Source of the DNA: Candidatus Neoflavobacterium equi
GTDB lineage: Bacteria; Bacteroidota; Bacteroidia; Flavobacteriales; Flavobacteriaceae
DNA length: 20,693 bases
Reading direction: 5' to 3'
NCBI GenBank assembly: GCA_018065745.1
Contig: JAGHSS010000087.1
Location: forward strand, 1 to 20,693
Shown here piece by piece: positions 15,666-20,693 of the stretch. Numbering within the stretch: position 1 is the stretch's first letter; every line of letters starts with the position of its first letter. The notes beneath the pieces are model-generated. The model worked only from the letters and a program-made list of their open reading frames with translations, was not told the origin of the DNA and made no database searches. The position numbers were made by a program, and so were the translations under genes.

Positions 15666-18221
15666 TTAGAATGGATAATTAATTCCAATATTTAATATAG
15701 ATTCACTAAATTTTAAATCTTTGAACCATCTGCGTTCCATTTCATAGGCCGGATTGTAGGTTTTAAACCCTAAATCCAAGCGGACTATGAAGAAATTAAA
15801 GTCATATCTACCTCCAAAACCAGTTCCAACAGCAATGTCTTTCAAGGAACTTAAGCTAGAAAACTTACTTGCTGGGTCTTTGACGTTGTCCAAGACATTC
15901 CAAATGTTTCCTATATCAGTAAAAATCGCTCCGTTTAATTTTCCAAAGATATTAAAACGGTATTCAGCACTGAAGGCAATTTTTAAATTGGCCTCGTTGA
16001 AATCATTGATTCCTCCAGAACTACCTGGACCCAATGAATAGGGTTGCCAAGCTCTGTTGTCATTTGTACCTCCAGCAAAATAACTGCGGGAGAACGGGAT
16101 GTAATTGGAATTTCCATAAGGAACAGCAATCCCAATGAAACTTCTGGTTGCTATGATTTGTTTTTTGCCAATTTCCCACCACTTGATGAATTCAAATTCT
16201 GTCTTGAAATACTGAGAGTATTCAACATCCAAAAGGGTGTGATTTCCATTTTGGTTTTTAGGCGCATTTTCCATTTTTGACAAAAGAGAGGCAATGTTAC
16301 CTGCGTTTTCAACTTTTGTTCTGAAAGTGGAGAAATCATTGTCTTTAAGTCCTGTTCTGGTTGACTTCAAATAGGTAATATTTGTAGCGAAAATCAGGTT
16401 GTCTTCTGTTAATCTGCGTCTTCTTTCATCAATACTTCTCACGTTTTGGAAATCTCCATTGGTTGATGGAACCTGAATGGTGCCGTCCAAAACATCATTG
16501 ATGAACCCTTGGGTACCGCCGTTGTCTCTGTCCAAATTTCCGTTTTCATTGATGTAATCTGGATTGGTATTGTATACCTGAGCCAATTCATTCAATTTGT
16601 TGTAGGATGATTTGTAAACAGTAAAGTAGTTGTTTGGATTTAAATTTCTAACATACTGGATGTTAAATAAATCCACACGCATGGTGTTGTATCTCTTTGG
16701 CTTCCAATTGTAATTGAAGATACCGGTGAAACTTTCTTTGTCCAAACCAATGTTTGTCTGTCTGGTAATACCAAAACTAGCCACGGTTGTGGGAAACATG
16801 ATTTTTGGAATGTACTTGTCTGTATTGAACGGGAACAACAACCTTGGGAAGGTCAATTTCACATCTGCTCCGTATTCTGAGATGTTAAAGAAAACGTCGT
16901 TTGGATTGGCTACTTTTCCTGAACTACCGATGTTTAACTTGCTGGAAATGTCCAATATTTCTGCTCCGCCAAAGAGATTCCTGATGGACAGACCGGCACT
17001 TCCAATCACCCCAAATTCTTGGATGTTGGAGTGCATGAAATCGATGGATGCGTTTAACTGATACTTTTTCTCAGGTACCAGGTATATGTTTGTGATCAAA
17101 CTCTTTTTTGTGGAGTCTGCCGGGTCTTCAATGTATTCAATTCTTGGGTATTTGAAAATTCTCAAATTCCCCAATGCTTGTGTGGTCAGTGAACGTCTCA
17201 TGTCACTGTAGGTACTTCCTTCTGTGATGAACACCGCGTCTGTGATGGCTTTTGGTTTGTAGTTCAGCTTGGCAGTACTGTACAGGTTGAATTTTTTGAA
17301 TGCCACACTGTCCACAATGTTTTCTTTTTTACTGGATGCATTGTCTGTGAAAATATTTACACGGCTGATTTTGTACAACAAAAACGGCTCTCTGATCAAT
17401 GTGTCTCCAGATTTTTTTGTGTAATCTTCTATGATGACTTCCACATTGGCTTTGTGTTTGTTGACTGTGGTGTCAATCTCATAGTTGATGTAGGTCTCTT
17501 GGAATTTATATGCCCCGTTGTTTCTGAAAAAGTTTGAAAGTCTTGATCTTTCATTTGTGAAATCTTGGGTGTTGTATTGTTTGCCTCTTTTGATTAAAGA
17601 AGCATTTTTTGAGGCGTTGTACAGTGAGTCAAGCTCTGGGGAGTTGATGTATCTTGAAATGGAATCCACAATGTAAGCGTCACCCGTTTGAACGCTGTAG
17701 TATACTTTTACTTTTTTGTGGCTTGTCGTGTCTTGAGTGAAGGTTACTTTGTTGTCAAAATATCCTTGGTTGTAGTAATATTGTCTTAAACGATCTTTTG
17801 ATTTCACCGTTCTTGTGCTGTCAAAAATTACGGGTGGTTGTCCGTTTTCTTTTAGGAAATTACTGATTCCGGCAACAAAGAATGATTTTCCCAAACGTGC
17901 GACTTGTTTTTCAGAAAGTAATCTGGACAGTCTGTCATATCTTCCTGGTTTGCTTGCTAGCCATGCTTGGAAAGAAGAGTCTGGATCATTTTTAGCCAGA
18001 TTATATATGTGCAGAGACGCAGGAACCCCTAACAGTGCTGTATTGGGTTTCTGGTACATTAATTCGCCTAATTCTTCTTTACTATCTGGTGTGCCATTTA
18101 CCGTGAAAACGTTCTTGGTAAGCAACCTGCTGTTGTTGGGAACTTTTTTTGTGGACGAACACGCGTATAAAAAAAGGCCAATTACAAATAATAGTATTAT
18201 TTTTGGTGCGTAGTTATTCAA
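15666..18221 (-). CDS. tamL: TamL-type BamA/TamA-family outer-membrane lipoprotein
   Basis: An Omp85-superfamily outer-membrane barrel of 851 aa that works in assembly or translocation of outer-membrane proteins. In Bacteroidota this TamA-like protein carries a lipid anchor and is called TamL. A lipoprotein signal peptide ends at lipobox L-Y-A-C (Cys21, followed by SSTKK). POTRA-like periplasmic repeats extend to about residue 400, and the surface-antigen barrel runs to the C-terminal Phe (GINYPF). The substrate/lid-loop segment GGTNDNRAWQPYSLGPG starts near residue 717. The start codon is TTG (18221-18219): a stop codon lies seven codons upstream in frame, no ATG lies between, and a later start would lose the signal peptide. 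A TATTTTTG box 20 bp upstream supports transcription from here. The TamB partner is not in the window. Confidence 0.92.
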   Translation of the reverse strand: MNNYAPKIILLFVIGLFLYACSSTKKVPNNSRLLTKNVFTVNGTPDSKEELGELMYQKPNTALLGVPASLHIYNLAKNDPDSSFQAWLASKPGRYDRLSRLLSEKQVARLGKSFFVAGISNFLKENGQPPVIFDSTRTVKSKDRLRQYYYNQGYFDNKVTFTQDTTSHKKVKVYYSVQTGDAYIVDSISRYINSPELDSLYNASKNASLIKRGKQYNTQDFTNERSRLSNFFRNNGAYKFQETYINYEIDTTVNKHKANVEVIIEDYTKKSGDTLIREPFLLYKISRVNIFTDNASSKKENIVDSVAFKKFNLYSTAKLNYKPKAITDAVFITEGSTYSDMRRSLTTQALGNLRIFKYPRIEYIEDPADSTKKSLITNIYLVPEKKYQLNASIDFMHSNIQEFGVIGSAGLSIRNLFGGAEILDISSKLNIGSSGKVANPNDVFFNISEYGADVKLTFPRLLFPFNTDKYIPKIMFPTTVASFGITRQTNIGLDKESFTGIFNYNWKPKRYNTMRVDLFNIQYVRNLNPNNYFTVYKSSYNKLNELAQVYNTNPDYINENGNLDRDNGGTQGFINDVLDGTIQVPSTNGDFQNVRSIDERRRRLTEDNLIFATNITYLKSTRTGLKDNDFSTFRTKVENAGNIASLLSKMENAPKNQNGNHTLLDVEYSQYFKTEFEFIKWWEIGKKQIIATRSFIGIAVPYGNSNYIPFSRSYFAGGTNDNRAWQPYSLGPGSSGGINDFNEANLKIAFSAEYRFNIFGKLNGAIFTDIGNIWNVLDNVKDPASKFSSLSSLKDIAVGTGFGGRYDFNFFIVRLDLGFKTYNPAYEMERRWFKDLKFSESILNIGINYPF

Positions 18222-18240
18222 AGCATATATTAAATTAGGT

Positions 18241-18275
18241 CAAAAATACATTTTTTTATGGTTAGTAAAAACCAA
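18241..18275 (-). promoter_or_regulatory. Probable promoter of tamL
   Basis: On the minus strand, TTG (18275-18273) and TATTTTTG (18248-18241) are separated by 24 nt, slightly more than the usual spacing. Transcription would begin near 18235, leaving a leader of about 14 nt before the TTG start codon. The upstream part lies inside the 5' end of the divergent methyltransferase gene. Confidence 0.45.
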
Positions 18276-18992
18276 ATAAAGTTAATAACGAGCCTGCAAC
18301 AGAAAAAGTACCGTAAAGAACACGGTCTTTTCATTGCTGAAGGTAGAAAAGTCATTCAAGAATTATTGGATGCGTCCTTTGATTTGCATCAATTATTTGT
18401 GACAGAATCCCTTTTTGAAGGTATTCCATCATCCAAAAGATTTGAAATCACTCCGTTAGAGCTTACAAAAATATCAGCTTTAAAGACGGCAAACAACTGT
18501 TTGGCGCTTTTTAAAATTCCATCAGATCAAAAAATTGATGCGAGTGGGTTGTTATTGGGATTAGATGACGTGCGCGATCCAGGAAATATGGGAACCATTA
18601 TGCGTTTGTGTGATTGGTATGGAATTACAGATTTGGTATGTAGTGAGGACACGGTTGATTTATACAATCCAAAAGTGGTTCAGGCAACCATGGGTTCTAT
18701 TGCGCGTGTGCGCGTGCACTATCTAAATTTGGAATCCTTTGTTCAGGATTATGAAGGACCTGTGTTTGGAACGTTTATGGATGGAGTTTCCATATATAAA
18801 GAAAAACTTCCAAATGCTGGGATCATTATCATGGGTAATGAGGCTAATGGAATATCTGATAAGATAGCTGAATTAACGACACAACGCATTGCGATACCAA
18901 GATTTGGAAGTTTGCAGCAGACAGAAAGTTTAAATGTTGCCAGTGCAACAGCTATTATTTTGTCTGAATTTATGAGGTCTCAACCTTCTTAA
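18258..18992 (+). CDS. SpoU/TrmH-family 2'-O-ribose RNA methyltransferase
   Basis: A SAM-dependent methyltransferase of the SPOUT superfamily that modifies 2'-O-ribose positions in rRNA or tRNA; 244 aa. An N-terminal substrate-binding domain (about 5-85, KKYRKEHGLFIAEGRKVIQE) precedes the knotted catalytic domain. Motif 1 is GLDDVRDPGNMGTIMR (101-116), motif 2 IIMGNEANGIS (190-200) and motif 3 IPRFGSLQQTESLNVASATA (213-232). The domain layout resembles RlmB/TsnR-like enzymes, but the target nucleotide cannot be read from sequence. The start lies 36 bp from the divergent tamL start. The stop codon overlaps that of convergent porT within TTAA at 18989-18992, and no terminator separates them. 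Confidence 0.92.
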   Translation: MVSKNQIKLITSLQQKKYRKEHGLFIAEGRKVIQELLDASFDLHQLFVTESLFEGIPSSKRFEITPLELTKISALKTANNCLALFKIPSDQKIDASGLLLGLDDVRDPGNMGTIMRLCDWYGITDLVCSEDTVDLYNPKVVQATMGSIARVRVHYLNLESFVQDYEGPVFGTFMDGVSIYKEKLPNAGIIIMGNEANGISDKIAELTTQRIAIPRFGSLQQTESLNVASATAIILSEFMRSQPS

Positions 18993-19687
18993 TGGAAGGC
19001 GAAATTTAAGAACACTCCTCTGGTGTTCATTTTGTGTATGTTTCCAGTCCACGGACTGTTTGGATCATTATCTCTGACTAATTCATCATCAATTCCAAAA
19101 ACACCGCGAATTGATGGTGAAAATTTAAAGTATTCAAAATACAAATCAATCCCCACACCAGCAACCATACTTCCAGTGGCACTTTTCATTCTGAATTTTT
19201 GAGCCGAATTATCATCTTTTGCATCTTCATTAGCGGCTAAGTTGATGCTGTGCATATATCCTCCCAAAAGGTAAGGTTTTATGTTTCCAGTTCTCTTTGC
19301 TGAATAATGCACAATGATTGGAATGTTGATGTAAGTTGATTTTACTTCTCTCAATTGATCGTATACATCTGGTACTTGGTGAAAAGTTAAGTTTCTGGTT
19401 GTAAAGCTCACTCCAGGTTCTAACCTCACGTCAAAATGGTTGGAGATTCTAACATTTCCAATCATACCGACATTAAAACCTGTGGTTGAATTTACAGTAA
19501 CATCTTTTGCATCACGTTTGTAATCCATTTTAAAATCATAAAAATTCACCCCTAGATAATATCCCCAAGAGATGGGTTTTTTATCTATGTTTTCCAGATT
19601 TATGATTGGATCTTTACCAAATATACCGCCTTGTGCATTAGCAGAAAGCGAAAGGATCATTGTTAAAAGAGCAAGTACTTTATTCAT
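18989..19687 (-). CDS. porT: PorT family outer-membrane beta-barrel protein (type IX secretion)
   Basis: A 232-aa secreted protein with a Sec signal peptide (MNKVLALLTMILSLSANAQ) and a small-barrel pattern of alternating strands (OMP_b-brl_2 type). I recognise it as the PorT/SprT component of the Bacteroidota type IX secretion system from the segments WGYYLGVNFYDFKMDYK, STGFNVGMIGNVRI, REVKSTYINIPIIVHYS, FKFSPSIRGVFGIDDEL and DNDPNSPWTGNI, and from the C-terminal TRGVFLNFAFH. PorT is needed for secretion of gliding adhesins and surface enzymes in this phylum, although its exact role is unclear. It begins 2 bp after the ubiE stop codon, so the two are an operon. Its stop codon overlaps that of the convergent methyltransferase. 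No other T9SS gene is in the window, as expected for a dispersed system. Confidence 0.9.
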   Translation of the reverse strand: MNKVLALLTMILSLSANAQGGIFGKDPIINLENIDKKPISWGYYLGVNFYDFKMDYKRDAKDVTVNSTTGFNVGMIGNVRISNHFDVRLEPGVSFTTRNLTFHQVPDVYDQLREVKSTYINIPIIVHYSAKRTGNIKPYLLGGYMHSINLAANEDAKDDNSAQKFRMKSATGSMVAGVGIDLYFEYFKFSPSIRGVFGIDDELVRDNDPNSPWTGNIHKMNTRGVFLNFAFH

Positions 19688-19689
19688 AT

Positions 19690-20421
19690 TTATTTTTTGG
19701 TTGCCGTGTAAATTGAAGCAATTCCCAACGATTGAGGTAAGGATTTTGAATCAATGAATCCGACTTTTTGTAAAATGTTAGTTAAAGCAACACCGTGTGG
19801 GAATTTGTTAGCAGACTCAGAAAGGTAAGCATAAGCTTGTTTGTCCTTAGAGAATATGTTCCCAATTAGTGGTAATATGTTTTTTGTATAAAATTGATAC
19901 CCCTGTTTGAAAGGAAATTTAGTAGGAACAGAAGTTTCAAGAATTACAAAAATACCATTTGGTTTTAAAACGCGTAAGATTTCAGAAAGACCGATTTCCA
20001 AATCTTCAAAGTTTCTAATTCCAAAAGAAACGGTAATGGCATCAAAGTGATTGTCTGGAAAAGGAATTTTTTCTGAATCACCAAGAACCAATTCAATTTT
20101 GTTTTCTAATTTTTTTTCAGCGACTTTCTTTTTACCAATTTCTAACATTCCTGCAGAAATATCAAGACCTATGATTTTTTTTGCAGACGATTGTGAAAGT
20201 AGGATGGCAAGATCTCCAGTACCTGTAGCAATGTCTAAGATGTTGGAAGGATTTGTGTTTGCAACAATTTCCAATACCTTTTTTCTCCAGCTGATGTCGA
20301 TACCCATAGATATAACACGGTTCAGCCCGTCATAATTCCCTGATATATTGTCAAACATTTGAGCTACTTGCTCTTTTTTGCCAAGATTTGAATCTTTATA
20401 TGGATTGATATTGCTTTTCAT
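19690..20421 (-). CDS. ubiE: Demethylmenaquinone methyltransferase (UbiE/MenG)
   Basis: A 243-aa class I SAM-dependent methyltransferase that converts demethylmenaquinone to menaquinone, the last step of quinone synthesis in Bacteroidota. UbiE signatures are visible: VAQMFDNISGNYDGLNRVISMGIDISWRKK (19-48), SAM-binding ILDIATGTGD (61-70), GDSEKIPFPDNHFDAITVSFGIRNFED, and the C-terminal GIASIYTATKK. It is co-transcribed with porT, whose ATG lies 2 bp beyond its stop codon. A TATCTTTG box 19 bp upstream of the ATG (20447-20440) is a likely -7 element. The family is shared with ubiquinone synthesis, but menaquinone is the expected quinone in this group. Confidence 0.95.
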   Translation of the reverse strand: MKSNINPYKDSNLGKKEQVAQMFDNISGNYDGLNRVISMGIDISWRKKVLEIVANTNPSNILDIATGTGDLAILLSQSSAKKIIGLDISAGMLEIGKKKVAEKKLENKIELVLGDSEKIPFPDNHFDAITVSFGIRNFEDLEIGLSEILRVLKPNGIFVILETSVPTKFPFKQGYQFYTKNILPLIGNIFSKDKQAYAYLSESANKFPHGVALTNILQKVGFIDSKSLPQSLGIASIYTATKK

Positions 20422-20439
20422 CGATTATTTTTATTTATA

Positions 20440-20447
20440 CAAAGATA
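20440..20447 (-). promoter_or_regulatory. Probable -7 box of the ubiE-porT operon
   Basis: TATCTTTG on the minus strand is an exact TAnnTTTG match 19 bp upstream of the ubiE ATG, giving a leader of about 10-14 nt. I could not find a TTG at -33 in the very AT-rich DNA behind it. Confidence 0.45.
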
Positions 20448-20484
20448 ATATATTATAAATTATATTCTATAATGAAATAGGTTG

Positions 20485-20614
20485 TAAATTTGTACCCATA
20501 GAAGTCTACTAGTCTTTGCAAATTCTTTTGTAAGGTACTATAAAAATAAAAATGCAAGCAGATTAATTTTTGAAGAAATTTAAAAGGCTAAGCACAGCTT
20601 TTTACTTGAGCCTT
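20485..20614 (+). other. Possible non-coding transcription unit upstream of ubiE
   Basis: An exact TAAATTTG box (20485-20492) on the plus strand is followed by about 90 bp without a convincing ORF. It contains a small stem-loop, TTGCAAA (20516-20522) with TTTGTAA (20527-20533, one G-U pair). A second stem-loop has arms AAGGCTAAG (20584-20592) and CTTgAGCCTT (20605-20614, one bulge), followed by TTATTT-like sequence at about 20613-20618, which could act as a weak terminator. The predicted RNA would be about 120 nt. No TTG sits at -33, and I do not recognise a known RNA family (tmRNA, SRP RNA, RNase P and tRNA are excluded by sequence). It may be only an AT-rich spacer. Confidence 0.22.
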
Positions 20615-20658
20615 ATTTCATGACGTAAGTCAGCCAGGTGCTAAAACGTTCTTTGGGT

Positions 20659-20666
20659 TAAATTTG
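20659..20666 (+). promoter_or_regulatory. Possible -7 box at the right edge, plus strand
   Basis: TAAATTTG is an exact TAnnTTTG match 24 bp before an ATG that occupies the last three bases of the window (20691-20693). The spacing would suit a promoter of a plus-strand gene beginning at the edge, but the gene cannot be judged. A hairpin TGAC-GTAA-GTCA (20621-20632) lies just upstream. Confidence 0.25.
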
Positions 20667-20693
20667 TTTTTGTAAATTTTAGTAATTTATATG

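Noticed and set aside
20498..20660. tRNA, SRP RNA, tmRNA or RNase P RNA at the right edge
   Set aside because: No cloverleaf or TTCGA arm, no SRP GGAAGGAAGCAG-like core, no tmRNA ends and no RNase P conserved core are present.

Overview
The window is a chromosomal housekeeping segment from a member of the Bacteroidota, most likely a marine-type Flavobacteriaceae. Evidence for this: AT-rich coding sequence, PorT and a TamL-type lipoprotein barrel, the purH-mreBCD-mrdA-rodA order, an AccD without zinc-finger cysteines, and promoters of the Bacteroidota form (TTG, about 20 nt, TAnnTTTG) rather than TTGACA/TATAAT. There is no rRNA, tRNA, insertion sequence, phage gene or CRISPR array.

Layout, left to right. 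(1) 1-3205, plus strand: the 3' part of a tail-specific protease (prc), then an OppC/DppC-type permease, ending in a bidirectional terminator. (2) 3245-3820, minus: a small secreted coiled-coil protein of unknown role. 3898-4725, plus: a lipoprotein nuclease of the DNA/RNA non-specific endonuclease family. (3) 11911-4850, minus: purH, mreB, mreC, mreD, mrdA (PBP2), rodA, tightly packed; this is the elongasome, and a near-consensus promoter lies just before purH. (4) 12181-13431, plus: an orphan MacB/FtsX-like permease. (5) 18221-13633, minus: tamL, fbaA, accD. (6) 18258-18992, plus: a SpoU/TrmH RNA methyltransferase. (7) 20421-18989, minus: ubiE (menaquinone biosynthesis) and porT (type IX secretion). 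(8) 20422-20693: a non-coding right edge with promoter-like boxes on both strands.

The genes join several cell-envelope tasks: rod-shape wall synthesis (MreBCD, PBP2, RodA), outer-membrane protein assembly (TamL), type IX secretion (PorT), periplasmic proteolysis (Prc) and fatty-acid initiation (AccD). Purine synthesis (PurH), glycolysis (FbaA) and quinone synthesis (UbiE) are interleaved.

The most unusual signal is a pair of about 110-bp structured repeats, at 4735-4843 (+) and 13466-13578 (-). Each lies between the 3' ends of two convergent genes. They share conserved blocks (GGCGTTCC, TTCGCTGCGCTCA, GGATGCCGCT, CTAACGCGG), but the two hairpins between the blocks have different sequences with pairing kept. 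This looks like a dispersed, fold-conserved intergenic element. I recognise no catalogued family, although I recall similar sequences in flavobacterial genomes.
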